IMG/VR virus record: IMGVR_UViG_3300031565_000167
Coordinates: 1-36,587 of that record
DNA length: 36,587 nt
From: a virus
Strand: one strand, 5' to 3'
Part shown: positions 1 to 8,441 of the stretch, piece by piece
How positions within the stretch are numbered: the first letter of the stretch is position 1
Layout: each line of letters begins with the position of its first letter
Notes under the pieces: generated by a model
What the model was told of the DNA's origin: nothing
Database searches by the model: none
Seen by the model: only the letters and a program-made list of their open reading frames with translations
Made by a program: the position numbers and the translations under genes

Positions 1-1013
1 TCGTCGTCGGACGCGAACTTCTCGTAGAGAACCGAGAGGTCATCGTCACCCGCGGCCGAAACATCCATGAGACCCATCGGGTCCTGCTCAGGGGAGAGCA
101 TCTGGATCTCGTCGCTGGCTTCCTTGCCCTCGCCGTCCTCATCGGAGTCGTCCTCGGAGTCGTCGTCAGCCTTGGCGGCCTTCTTGTCCTCCTTGTCGTC
201 CTCGTCCTTGTCGTCGTCCTTCTTGTTCTTGTCCCACTGCTTCTTGAAAGCCTCGGGGACCTCGCCGTCTTCTTTGTCGGCAGCGTAGTGACCAGCCATC
301 ATCTCTTCCAGCATGGCCTCGACCTCGGGATCTTCATCCTCGTCGCCGACGACACCGTAGCCAGACTGGGGGTCGTTCTGTTCACGGCCCATCGAGTCAG
401 CCATCATCTCGTCCATCATGTCCTCTTCCTCGTCCATCATTGGATCCTCGGAAAAGAGGTTCATGCCCTTGAGGATGCGGTCGAGCTTGCCTTCCAGCGA
501 GTCGATGCGGGCGGTGAGAGCGTGGCTAGCTTCCTTGCCGTTGCCCCCCTCGTCCTCGTCCTCTTCGTCCTCTTCGTCGGCGGCGGTGAGGCCGAGACGA
601 TCGAGGGTGTTGTGGATCTGGCTGTTGGGAAGGTCCATGAAGTCGAGGGCTTGGTCCTCGATCTGCGCGACGGTGGCCGAAGGCATCATCGCCTGAGCGA
701 TACGGATGCACTGGGCAGCCTTCTTCTCAGTCGCCTTGCGATATGCAATCTCGTCGGCGGCCTTCATCGGCTTGCCGGGCTTGGCTGCGGGGTGATCTGC
801 GGGCTCCTGATAGCCGGGCGTCGCGGGAGCGGCGCTCGTGTCATAGGGTCCTGGGTGAACATCCTCGCCCCAATCACTCGGGGTGCCGGAGCCCGTGTCC
901 TCGTGATCGGGCTGTGCCGCGGGGTGGTCGCTCTTGTCCGTCCGATCGTTGGCCGGAATTTGCGGGGGCGGGGATGCACTTTTGCTCTGCTGGGTAAGGC
1001 GTTCTCGGGCCAT
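1..1013 (-). CDS. Very acidic virion protein, scaffold- or head-associated (3' end outside window)
   Basis: The frame opens at ATG 1013 with AGGAG eight nt upstream and stays open to the left edge, giving about 337 residues without a stop. The N-terminus (MARERLTQQSK) is followed by a Pro/Ala/Asp-rich stretch. A helical segment around residues 85-145 contains EKKAAQCIRIAQAMMPSAT, and a short coiled segment contains RIDSLEGKLDRIL. After that come long Asp/Glu runs and Met-rich patches such as MMDEEEDMMDEMMAD. The gene directly follows the prohead protease by 19 nt, where phages often encode scaffold or capsid-internal proteins, so a scaffold or protease-processed head role is inferred from position and acidity only. 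No enzymatic motif is visible. The repetitive Asp/Glu codons produce long open frames on the other strand here, which I treat as shadows. Confidence 0.8.
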   Translation of the reverse strand, partial: MARERLTQQSKSASPPPQIPANDRTDKSDHPAAQPDHEDTGSGTPSDWGEDVHPGPYDTSAAPATPGYQEPADHPAAKPGKPMKAADEIAYRKATEKKAAQCIRIAQAMMPSATVAQIEDQALDFMDLPNSQIHNTLDRLGLTAADEEDEEDEDEGGNGKEASHALTARIDSLEGKLDRILKGMNLFSEDPMMDEEEDMMDEMMADSMGREQNDPQSGYGVVGDEDEDPEVEAMLEEMMAGHYAADKEDGEVPEAFKKQWDKNKKDDDKDEDDKEDKKAAKADDDSEDDSDEDGEGKEASDEIQMLSPEQDPMGLMDVSAAGDDDLSVLYEKFASDD

Positions 1014-1032
1014 GATTCGTACTCCTGTTGCT

Positions 1033-2457
1033 CTACTTGGGTGGATTCCACGAGGAGAGGAGCTTCCCAAGATGGAGCATGTCCTTCGCCTCTCCGTGAG
1101 TTGGTTTACGGCCAAGTGCCCGCTCGCAAGCGGTCAGGAACCCGGCCAAGTTTGCGTACCGTCTACTGGCCCCCACGGAGAGGGAGGCACGATACAATTC
1201 AGTTCCAATGCGAATGCCCATCTGGTCGTTGGCCGCGGCCAACTCGTTGATCAGGGCAACCTCGGAGTCTGCGGTGCGGATCAGGCCCTTGATGAAGCTG
1301 CCATAGGCTTGCTTCTTCCGAGCTTGTTTGATCACGTCTTCGCCCGTCGAATTCGCGGGCTCACCGGGGGAAGGCGTGGGGCCCTGCATGTCTTTGTCCA
1401 TGCGGTCCTGCACGCGCTTCATCATCTTCTTGTAGAGCTTGTCTTCCAGCCCTTGAAGGTCGTCCTTCTCTTCGGGAGCTTCTTGGGGAGCTTCCTCGCC
1501 ACCGCCCTCGTCGGGAGTGTCAGTCTCACCGAAATCGAACTCACCTTCGGCCGTGGTCGGCACCTGGACAAGCCGAGCAGCCTTCTCCACGCCGCCCTCA
1601 ACCCACTCAGGGGGAGGCGTCGAGAGAACCTCAGCCACCCGTGCAGCGACCTCTCGGGTCGGTGTCAGGATGTTGCGCATGACCGCTCCGCCGAAGGCAG
1701 GGGTCGCAACCCAGGACGCCTCGATGAAGGTCACGCCTGCGTTGGGGTCAAGCGAGGGGTGTCCGCAAAGCTCAGCGATCCGATGTTCGCCGCCCTTCTC
1801 ATCGTAGAAGCGGTTGCCCTTCTCGTACTTGATGTGATTGCACATTTCCGTCTCGTCAGCCGCGACGTTTCCGCATTTCGTGCAGATCGTTTCGGTGACG
1901 GAACAGCCCATCGAGAGGGTGCCCATCTTGCCGGACTCAATGTCCTTGACGAGCGCCGAGTGCTTGCGGTGGGTGGCAATCAGAATGTCGATGTAGACCG
2001 AGGGGCCGATATCACGCGCAACTGCGTCGATGATCCGGCCCTTGCTTTGCTCCTCGATCTGAACGTGCTCAACGAAGTTGTGGGCGCCGACAAACGTGCG
2101 ATAGCTCTTGAGCAGCACGTCCCGGTCCCAGCAGTCGTTGTTGTTGTTGATGAATTGGTCGCACTCGGGCGTGACGCGGAAGTCAGCCCACTTGCGGTTC
2201 AACTGCTTGCCCGTCATGGGGTCCATGACGGAGCCCGTCTTGACGCCCGTGACCTCGCTCGTGTCCACCGAGCAAACGATGGTGGCGTGGGTCAGCAGGT
2301 AGCTGTTGGGGTCGAAGGTCTCCCCCAAGATCTCATTCGCCTGCGCGACCAGATTGGCCGAGGGCTGTGCGGTCGAGGCCGTACGAACCTTGCTCCACCG
2401 CTTGCCGGAGCAATGCGGCTTGACGACCTTGGCGCGTGCGTAGCGAAGGAAAGCCAT
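1033..2457 (-). CDS. Prohead maturation protease-like protein with zinc-binding insert
   Basis: 474 aa. The segment around residues 108-190 resembles phage prohead proteases: a DRDVLLKSYRTFVGAHN region, a candidate catalytic His131 in EHVQ, Asp157, and a candidate nucleophile Ser182 in GTLSMGCSV. A four-ligand Cys/His cluster (C192, C195, C206, H208) follows directly and probably binds zinc. About residues 300-360 are acidic and low-complexity; the C-terminal ~100 residues are helical and may act as a scaffold or self-cleavage segment. The start overlaps the previous stop by one base (TAATG), with a purine-rich GGAGGGAG upstream. Its likely role is processing head proteins and possibly the neighbouring long multidomain proteins during capsid maturation. 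The family call is by motif pattern; the exact catalytic residues are inferred. Confidence 0.75.
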   Translation of the reverse strand: MAFLRYARAKVVKPHCSGKRWSKVRTASTAQPSANLVAQANEILGETFDPNSYLLTHATIVCSVDTSEVTGVKTGSVMDPMTGKQLNRKWADFRVTPECDQFINNNNDCWDRDVLLKSYRTFVGAHNFVEHVQIEEQSKGRIIDAVARDIGPSVYIDILIATHRKHSALVKDIESGKMGTLSMGCSVTETICTKCGNVAADETEMCNHIKYEKGNRFYDEKGGEHRIAELCGHPSLDPNAGVTFIEASWVATPAFGGAVMRNILTPTREVAARVAEVLSTPPPEWVEGGVEKAARLVQVPTTAEGEFDFGETDTPDEGGGEEAPQEAPEEKDDLQGLEDKLYKKMMKRVQDRMDKDMQGPTPSPGEPANSTGEDVIKQARKKQAYGSFIKGLIRTADSEVALINELAAANDQMGIRIGTELYRASLSVGASRRYANLAGFLTACERALGRKPTHGEAKDMLHLGKLLSSWNPPK

Positions 2458-3020
2458 TAGGCCACTCCCTCCACAGGCAAGAAATCCTCACGCTTGATCG
2501 TGAACAGGCACGAGGGGCAGCACATGAGCTTCGCGCTCTTGCCTTCTCGACGCTTGTAAACGGTCGGTGCGAGGGAGGCTTCACGGCACCTGGGGCAACC
2601 GAATTCGCCCGAATCTGCCTCACCCTTGGTCGCGCGGTACTGACGGTCGCGGCTTGCCCAGTAGATCGATTTCTTCACGAACGCCTCAGCCACGCGGTGC
2701 TCAGAGGCAACTCGTGGGAGAGGGCTGGGACCCGTGATGGGCCCGCCCGAAACCGGGGCAGTGCCCTGGCCTCCGGGGATCTCATTGAATTCGACTGCTG
2801 GCGGGATGGCGTCAGACTGCTCCGGGTTGAGCCGGAGCAAATCCTCGACGGGGAACCGAGTGGTGTCCCCTCCGAGATGAACGTCCACCATGCCGATTGC
2901 GGGCCAAACAGCCACCACGCGTCCGATATCGGTGAGGGAACCTTCCAACAATTGGACGGTATCTCCCACCGAATACTCGGAGGAAAGCTCCTGATAGCGC
3001 GTGGCGGCGTCGTGCTGCAT
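2457..3020 (-). CDS. Virion-region protein with SH3/KOW-like domain and C-terminal zinc ribbon
   Basis: 187 aa from ATG 3020, eight nt after the upstream stop, with an AGG-containing site before it. Residues 17-66 look like a small SH3/KOW-type beta barrel (VGDTVQLLEG, then IGRVVAVWPAIGMVDVHLGG). Residues 103-130 carry RVASEHRVAEAFVKKS, a variant of a motif recurring in neighbouring virion proteins. The C-terminus is a zinc ribbon: CPRC at 142-145 and CCPSC at 167-171. The upstream frame stays open to 3152, but that part overlaps the preceding gene and lacks a convincing start. The function is unknown; position between the topoisomerase-domain protein and the prohead protease suggests a minor virion or assembly component. 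Confidence 0.75.
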   Translation of the reverse strand: MQHDAATRYQELSSEYSVGDTVQLLEGSLTDIGRVVAVWPAIGMVDVHLGGDTTRFPVEDLLRLNPEQSDAIPPAVEFNEIPGGQGTAPVSGGPITGPSPLPRVASEHRVAEAFVKKSIYWASRDRQYRATKGEADSGEFGCPRCREASLAPTVYKRREGKSAKLMCCPSCLFTIKREDFLPVEGVA

Positions 3021-3027
3021 CTGCGAC

Positions 3028-3462
3028 CTATTCGGCAGCGGCTTCAAGCTCAGCGATGCGGGCAGCCATACGAGCGATGCTTGCTTGCACCTTCGACGCG
3101 GCCTTGGCGTTGCTGAATCCGCCGGTCTGCTGGACCTCACGAAGCTCGTCAAACTCCTCCTGAATGAAGTTCTTCTTCATGTAGGGCTCGTCTCCTTCGG
3201 TCTTCGGAGGCGTTGCATCCTGCTCGCCGATCTCGGCGGGGTTGAACGGCTGCGAGGGGCCGACGTTGAAATTCCCCTTGGGGTCCATCGTCCACTGACC
3301 GGCGTGCTTTTCCAGGTGGTCGGAGATCAGATCGCACCGCTTGGCGAAATCCATAGCGATCTTCTCGGGAATCAGGAGCGTCCCTGCGTTTTTCTGAACG
3401 AGGGTTGCGAGGTTATCAAAATGGTCGGTGAGCAGCTTGGCCTGCTTCAGAGCTTCAGACAT
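3028..3462 (-). CDS. Probable separately initiated 144-aa C-terminal product (nested in-frame)
   Basis: ATG 3462 has a perfect AAGGAG (3470-3475) seven nt upstream, the strongest ribosome site in this part of the window, yet it lies in frame inside the 1359-aa reading frame with no stop before it. The product begins MSEALKQAKLLTDHF and is helical, with a coiled-coil tail (KVQASIARMAARIAELEAAAE). The roughly 35 residues just before this ATG (SSPYTTTRLSAERPACAGLP) look like translated intergenic DNA rather than a protein domain. Either the upstream gene lost its stop, or both a long fusion and a short product are made, as lambda makes a short scaffold from inside its protease gene. Which product exists cannot be told from sequence alone. 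Confidence 0.6.
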   Translation of the reverse strand: MSEALKQAKLLTDHFDNLATLVQKNAGTLLIPEKIAMDFAKRCDLISDHLEKHAGQWTMDPKGNFNVGPSQPFNPAEIGEQDATPPKTEGDEPYMKKNFIQEEFDELREVQQTGGFSNAKAASKVQASIARMAARIAELEAAAE

Positions 3463-6400
3463 TGGTTTTCTCCTTGACGGCGCGACGGGAAGTCCAGCGC
3501 AGGCGGGTCGCTCTGCACTTAAACGTGTCGTGGTATAGGGGGATGATTGAAATTTGAAGGCCGATTTTTTCCCCAAATTATCGGCTTCGGTCCCAAACTC
3601 GCCCTCCGCGGGCTCCGAATTCAGGAAATCAGGGTTGCCAGTTTCAATAAACCGGCGAATTGCGAGGATCATCGGGGAATTTGGGAGGTCCCCAACCTTC
3701 TCCTCCAAGAACTCAAGGTACTGCCGAAGGTTTGCCTTCCGCATTTCGACGGCAAATTCGCCGTCGGATACTCCGAAACTTCCAAAGTTGGAGTTTTGAC
3801 CGGCCGTTTTCTTCTTTTTGTCGAAGAGGGATACTCCGAGAAATCCCTTGAGTAGATCGAGAAATCCCTTGTCCTTCTTTTTCTTGCCGATCTTCCGGGC
3901 CTCGTTGGCCCAAAGGTCGCGGTGTTCTGGAATTTTTGAGTCGCGGCCCATGAGAATGTCGTCCTCCACGTCGCCCTTCGGGGGCTTCGGGACGAGCTTC
4001 TTCTTCTTGACCTTCTTGCCATCGACCTCTTCTTCGACCTCTTCTTCGACGTACTCTTCCTGGGGTCCGGCCTCCGCCTCCATCGCCTCGCGCATGAGTT
4101 TGTCCACGATCACCATGTCGTCCACGGCGATCTGAACCATGAGGTCACGAAGGATTTCCTTCTTGTCCCCGGTCATGTACTCGGTGCCGTCGCCGCCCTC
4201 GATGGTGTCCTTGAGTGCCTTGGCAAGCTCAGGCTGAGTCTCTTGCGTTGCTCGGATCAACGACTCGTCGTCCATGCTCTGCAACGCCTCGGTCATCTTG
4301 CTGATGCCTTCGGTGGAGTAGAGGTTCTGCACAGGGCCGAGGAGCAGGTGTGTTTGACCGTCGGCGACCAAGTGCTTCGCCAACTCGACAAACCCCTTGC
4401 TCACATCCCTCCCAGGGATCTTGGCGATGGTTTCGGATTCAGGGTCCGTCCAGGCAGCCAACGCGAGCCCGTCGAGGATTCGATTCAATTCCTGAGCTTC
4501 GGGTGAGCCCCTCTTCGCCGTCTTGAGCTTTTCGGAAAGCGTCTTGGCTGCACCTTCCCGAAGCTCGGGTGGAAGGGCTTTGAATTTTTCAAAGGCGGCC
4601 ATGCCCCGGGCATCCAGATCCGTTGGCGATTTGGGATCGTTGTTGACCTCTTGTCCCCCCACATTGAGTGGGTTCGCAATGATCGTAGCTGCCAAGATTT
4701 GCAGTGCCGCCTGTTCGGCGATCTGCCACGGGTCCTGGCTCGTGATTTCCTTTGACTGGATCGCAGCCACGGCTGCCGCGATGACACTAGAGTCATCGGG
4801 GTTCTCCGCGAGGACTCGCTTGAGCTTGTCAGCCTCGACCCCAATCGCCTGCTGGACCGCCAACACCTCGTCAGGGTCCATCGCTGCGAGGGCGCCCTCG
4901 ACCTTCTGTACAACGTCCCTGGGAAGCTCTGAGACGAGCTTGCCGCTTGCTTTGGCGAGTGCCTGTTTGACCTTTCGGAGCGCCTTCTTACGGTCCTTGC
5001 CCTTGCCCTCGTACCGCTCGACAACCCGCTTCGCTGCGAGCATGTCAGCCACGCTCTGCGCCAGATTTTCAATGGCTACGTCGTCGGAGGCACCGGGCGT
5101 AGTCAGGTCATCGAGATTCTCGTAAAAGTCGGAAATGTCCCCACGGGCCTGTTCAACCGACTCCTCGCTGTCGTTGTATTTTTGCTCGCCCCCGCCCAGT
5201 GCCTTGAGGACCGCCTCGGAGAAGGTTGAAACCTCCTTCGCAGTCATGCCTGCCATCTGCTCGTCAAGGGCTCGACGTAGGTCCGAGGGGATGCGATAGC
5301 GCGCGTCCTTCGTGTCCTCTCGGAGCTTCTTCTGAATCGCGTCGATCGACTTGCTGATCGCCTTCTTCGCCTTCGACCCTCGGTCTTTTTCTACAGAGAG
5401 AACATGCTCGGCACGGACCCGCTCGGCAACGTACTCGGCCAGCTTGGCGGGATCCGTTTCGTTCTCGATCTGGTAGTCAGCGTTCTCGTCAAGGAATCGC
5501 TCGGCCTTTTCGATAGCGTCGGGACCAGTGATCTCGGCGCTCGCCATCGACTCCGCCCATTTCTTCGACGCGTCAAAAAAGACCCCCTGTTCTTGAGGGC
5601 TCATGGCCGCCAGGGCCGCTGGCAGGTATCGCTTGACCTCTGCGGGCAACTGCACGCGCCCACCTTGGAGCGTCGAATCGAATACCTTGCCGACCTCCTC
5701 GGTCAGTTTGGGGGCTTGGGCCTTAGCAGTTTCCCCGGGCTCCTTGGCCTTGGGCTCCTTTTTCGTCTCACCCTCTAGCTTCTTTTCAGCCTCGGCGATC
5801 TGTTTTTCGATCTCAGGGCGCTTGGAAAGATCCTTCTCCCCGTCCAACCTGATCTTGAGGCTTTCAACCTCCTGCTCCAGCTTCTTGCGGCCCCCAGACT
5901 CTTCTTCCTCACCCTTCTCCGAGTCACCCTTGGGCTCGTCGTCGTCCTTCTTCTCCTTGCCCTCGCCCTCTTCGTAGAAGTCCTCCCAGGTCTGAGACGT
6001 GCCGGGGTTCTTGCGCTTGTAGTCCTCGTGGAGCTTCTTCGCACCCTCGGGCGTCGGGGATTTGAACGCCAGGAACCGATGTGCCACTCGCTTGTAGTTG
6101 AGCGACATGTCGGGGTCCTTCTCGTTCTCGTTCTTCATGTCGGGATCCGAGTCCGAATCGGAGTCATGGACGCGGTTGTCCCGAAGGTCGTAGCGCGGGG
6201 GCTTCTTCTTCGGCTCCTTGCGAACGTGATCCTGGGCATCCTCATCCTGCTTCTCAGCGTCGCTTTTGGTCCCAAGCCGCGCCCACTCGGCGATCAAGCT
6301 GGCAGCCTTGTTGAGCTTGTCGATCACGGTGCCGTCCTTCATGTAGGACTCCTCCAATGCAGGGACGAGGTATTGGCTCCGTAGCGTGCTGGGCTCGTGA

Positions 6401-7107
6401 CCCACCGCCTTCGCCGTCTCCTCCAGTGCCCGCTTGAACTCGTCCTTGAGCTTCTTCTCGCGCTTCTTCTTGTCGGAGGGGAGTGGCCCCTTCCGCTGCG
6501 CTTTGAGCATGTCGAGCATCTGTTCGTTGGCGTGAAGACCCCGCAAATCCTTGGCGGTGATTCCTTTGGGGAGGTACGCATTGACCTCCTCCGCGCCCAC
6601 GCAAACCGTCGAGTCGCCATCCTCACAGGTGAAGATCGGATCGGAGCCCTTCTTGCCCTTGACCGCTTCCTTCAGCAATTTGACCGCGCTGCTGTCCGAA
6701 ACCGTCTTGGTCTGCTTGACCCCTGACTTGCCGACGTAGGAGACCGTCGCCTTGCCCCCGGAGAACGAGACGTGCTTGACGAGCCACCCCGTCACACCAA
6801 AGTGGCCCTCCTTCGCGCTCTCGTCGTTACCCACTCGCTCGTAGGTGTGGTCGATGAGCCCGACGGCCAGCGCGGTGAGCCGCGTTTTCAGATCCTTGGC
6901 CTTGTAGTCCTTCTTGACCTTCTTCACGAGGTCAGACCGGATCGACCGGAGCTTCTGCACGCGATCGGCCTTGTCGTTGTTGCGCCTCGACACCTGTCGA
7001 TCGCTGTACTCGTAGACGGTCATGTCCTTACCGTCCGAGTCCTTGACGACCTTCTTGTCCTTGTACTTGGCGCGATACAACGCCGCGATATGCAATGCGC
7101 TTTTCAT
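3028..7107 (-). CDS. 1359-aa virion-region polyprotein with N-terminal type IB topoisomerase domain
   Basis: Residues 1-270 match a poxvirus/bacterial-type topoisomerase IB, which nicks one DNA strand through a 3'-phosphotyrosine and relaxes supercoils. All five catalytic residues are visible: Arg91 (YERVGN), Lys127 (YVGKSG), Arg189 (KDLRGLHAN), His237 (VGHEP) and Tyr246 (SQYLVP). The nine-residue His-Tyr spacing equals that of vaccinia topoisomerase (H265/Y274). Residues 285-333 form a charged linker; 334-350 (MSLNYKRVAHRFLAFKS) read like another protein's N-terminus; 350-470 are Lys/Glu-rich coiled coil; 470-1210 are mostly helical without known motifs; 1216-1359 form a separable C-terminal module. 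GTGA/ATGA-type coupling with the upstream gene (4-nt overlap) supports the start. In-frame Shine-Dalgarno/ATG pairs at 6108 and 3462 suggest shorter products too. The topoisomerase call is firm; virion location is inferred from neighbours. Confidence 0.85.
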   Translation of the reverse strand: MKSALHIAALYRAKYKDKKVVKDSDGKDMTVYEYSDRQVSRRNNDKADRVQKLRSIRSDLVKKVKKDYKAKDLKTRLTALAVGLIDHTYERVGNDESAKEGHFGVTGWLVKHVSFSGGKATVSYVGKSGVKQTKTVSDSSAVKLLKEAVKGKKGSDPIFTCEDGDSTVCVGAEEVNAYLPKGITAKDLRGLHANEQMLDMLKAQRKGPLPSDKKKREKKLKDEFKRALEETAKAVGHEPSTLRSQYLVPALEESYMKDGTVIDKLNKAASLIAEWARLGTKSDAEKQDEDAQDHVRKEPKKKPPRYDLRDNRVHDSDSDSDPDMKNENEKDPDMSLNYKRVAHRFLAFKSPTPEGAKKLHEDYKRKNPGTSQTWEDFYEEGEGKEKKDDDEPKGDSEKGEEEESGGRKKLEQEVESLKIRLDGEKDLSKRPEIEKQIAEAEKKLEGETKKEPKAKEPGETAKAQAPKLTEEVGKVFDSTLQGGRVQLPAEVKRYLPAALAAMSPQEQGVFFDASKKWAESMASAEITGPDAIEKAERFLDENADYQIENETDPAKLAEYVAERVRAEHVLSVEKDRGSKAKKAISKSIDAIQKKLREDTKDARYRIPSDLRRALDEQMAGMTAKEVSTFSEAVLKALGGGEQKYNDSEESVEQARGDISDFYENLDDLTTPGASDDVAIENLAQSVADMLAAKRVVERYEGKGKDRKKALRKVKQALAKASGKLVSELPRDVVQKVEGALAAMDPDEVLAVQQAIGVEADKLKRVLAENPDDSSVIAAAVAAIQSKEITSQDPWQIAEQAALQILAATIIANPLNVGGQEVNNDPKSPTDLDARGMAAFEKFKALPPELREGAAKTLSEKLKTAKRGSPEAQELNRILDGLALAAWTDPESETIAKIPGRDVSKGFVELAKHLVADGQTHLLLGPVQNLYSTEGISKMTEALQSMDDESLIRATQETQPELAKALKDTIEGGDGTEYMTGDKKEILRDLMVQIAVDDMVIVDKLMREAMEAEAGPQEEYVEEEVEEEVDGKKVKKKKLVPKPPKGDVEDDILMGRDSKIPEHRDLWANEARKIGKKKKDKGFLDLLKGFLGVSLFDKKKKTAGQNSNFGSFGVSDGEFAVEMRKANLRQYLEFLEEKVGDLPNSPMILAIRRFIETGNPDFLNSEPAEGEFGTEADNLGKKSAFKFQSSPYTTTRLSAERPACAGLPVAPSRRKPMSEALKQAKLLTDHFDNLATLVQKNAGTLLIPEKIAMDFAKRCDLISDHLEKHAGQWTMDPKGNFNVGPSQPFNPAEIGEQDATPPKTEGDEPYMKKNFIQEEFDELREVQQTGGFSNAKAASKVQASIARMAARIAELEAAAE
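3463..3475 (-). promoter_or_regulatory. Strong internal ribosome binding site for the 144-aa product
   Basis: Read on the minus strand this is AAGGAG plus a seven-nt A-rich spacer immediately before ATG 3462. It is canonical in sequence and spacing, which argues that initiation here is real even though the frame is already open from 7107. Confidence 0.7.
6109..6120 (-). promoter_or_regulatory. Possible internal ribosome binding site at a module border of the topoisomerase polyprotein
   Basis: AAGGA (6116-6120) lies seven nt before the in-frame ATG at 6108, which opens MSLNYKRVAHRFLAF, a sequence typical of an N-terminus among the neighbouring proteins. Initiation here would yield a product lacking the topoisomerase domain. 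The AAGGA is also explained by Lys-Asp codons in a charged linker, so chance is a real alternative. Confidence 0.35.
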
Positions 7108-8441
7108 GCCGGCACCTTTCCCTGAAGCATGCTTCGCATGTCCGCGTCGCTGTAGCCCTTCTCCATGTCTTTCACGATCTGGTCGTAGAGCGCGTCCACG
7201 AATTTGCGAACCGGGTCCTTGGAGCCCTTGTCGTCGGCCGCCAACACCACGTCCTTGATCACATCGAGAATCTTGCCGAAGCCGGGAATGTCTCCGGTCG
7301 TGAACGGAAGATTGGCGCCCGCAAAGGTGGCAACTGTTTCCGCTGCCTCAACACCCAAGAACCCCTCGTCAAAAAGGGCGCTGCACGCCTTGATCCCGAC
7401 GTGAAGCGAGAAACTGTGAAGGAGCGCCTTGGCCCCGCCGAATATCGCGGCCCCTACGAGCCCCCCACTCATCGCCCCTGCGATACCCCCGGCGACATAC
7501 ACCGAGACTCCGTAGAGGGTTCTGAGGTCGCCCTTCTCCAGCTTCCCGCCCTTGATCAAACGCGAAAGGATGCGGCCCGCCTTCGGAAAGGAGTCAGCCT
7601 CAGATTTGAGGGACTCCCAAAGTGATTTCTTCACCTGGGGTGCCTTCGTCTTGAGCACCTCCGCTGTTTCCTTCGTGCGCTTCTGACGGTGTTCCTTGTC
7701 GAACAGGAATTTCTGCGTCTCCTCGGGGGCAGCCCGAACCGCGTCTGCGAGCGCCTTCTTGACCCCTTGGATCTTGGCGAGGGCGGCGTCCGCAAGGCTC
7801 TTTCCGCGACCCTTGCTCGACGCTGGACCCTTGACCGTGTGCCTCTTCGGGTCAGCCTTGGGGTGGTCTTGCAGGTACTTTTTGCGCTGCTTCTCACTCG
7901 CCCATTCCTTCGCCATGTGGAGAGCGGCAACGCGCTCACACGCACCCTTGAACCACGTCCCCCGATCCGAATCCCAGCCACCTCTTGCTGTCGTAAACGA
8001 GAACGAGCGTATGGGGAACCTTTGCGACTCTGCGTCTGCGCCGGGGTCGAGAACGACGTAAGCCGCATTGTGATGCTCAGTGGTCGCACGCGTCGCCGTC
8101 GTGAACCACAAGTGGGCCGTGCGCCCGTTAGGGCCACGCACCTCCCAAGATCGCCCAGTCCTGAGCACCTTGTACTGTTGACCATCGAGCTTGACCACGG
8201 CGTCCGTCGAACCACGCTTCTCCACGTCGGTGTGCCAGATCTTGAACAGACCGAAGGTCTTGTTCTTCTTCCGACCCTTGGGGATGGGCTCAACCTCAAC
8301 CGTAGGGTTGCCCTTTTCCGTGCGTCCAAACGAGACGATGCGGCCCCGCTTGTTCTTGTACTTGCCGAAGAAGATCAGATCGCCGACGCTGAAATAGCCA
8401 GCGACGTGCAGCGAGGCGACGCGTGTCACAGAGGGCTTCAC
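7104..8441 (-). CDS. Virion-region protein with SH3-like N-terminus and hydrophobic Gly-rich segment
   Basis: 445 aa. I chose GTG 8441 because AAGGAG lies five nt upstream and the start overlaps the preceding stop as GTGA; an open GTG six nt further upstream lies against the ribosome site. The N-terminus has RVASLHVAGYFSVGD and a probable SH3/KOW-like barrel (GDLIFFGKYKNKRGRIVSFG). A second RVAALHMAKEW motif near residue 167 is followed by a Lys-rich KKYLQDHPKADPKRH segment. Residues about 310-370 form a long Gly/Ala/hydrophobic stretch (VYVAGGIAGAMSGGLVGAA) that could insert in a membrane or pack in a virion core. No enzyme motif is visible. Its place between two enzyme-bearing polyproteins suggests an internal or ejected virion protein, by inference. 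Confidence 0.75.
   Translation of the reverse strand: MKPSVTRVASLHVAGYFSVGDLIFFGKYKNKRGRIVSFGRTEKGNPTVEVEPIPKGRKKNKTFGLFKIWHTDVEKRGSTDAVVKLDGQQYKVLRTGRSWEVRGPNGRTAHLWFTTATRATTEHHNAAYVVLDPGADAESQRFPIRSFSFTTARGGWDSDRGTWFKGACERVAALHMAKEWASEKQRKKYLQDHPKADPKRHTVKGPASSKGRGKSLADAALAKIQGVKKALADAVRAAPEETQKFLFDKEHRQKRTKETAEVLKTKAPQVKKSLWESLKSEADSFPKAGRILSRLIKGGKLEKGDLRTLYGVSVYVAGGIAGAMSGGLVGAAIFGGAKALLHSFSLHVGIKACSALFDEGFLGVEAAETVATFAGANLPFTTGDIPGFGKILDVIKDVVLAADDKGSKDPVRKFVDALYDQIVKDMEKGYSDADMRSMLQGKVPA

Noticed and set aside
288-2460. Long plus-strand open frames at 288-1250 and 934-2460
   Set aside because: They run opposite to the acidic protein and the prohead protease; their sequences are Val/Leu/Arg/His-rich antisense products of GC-rich codons with no recognisable motif.
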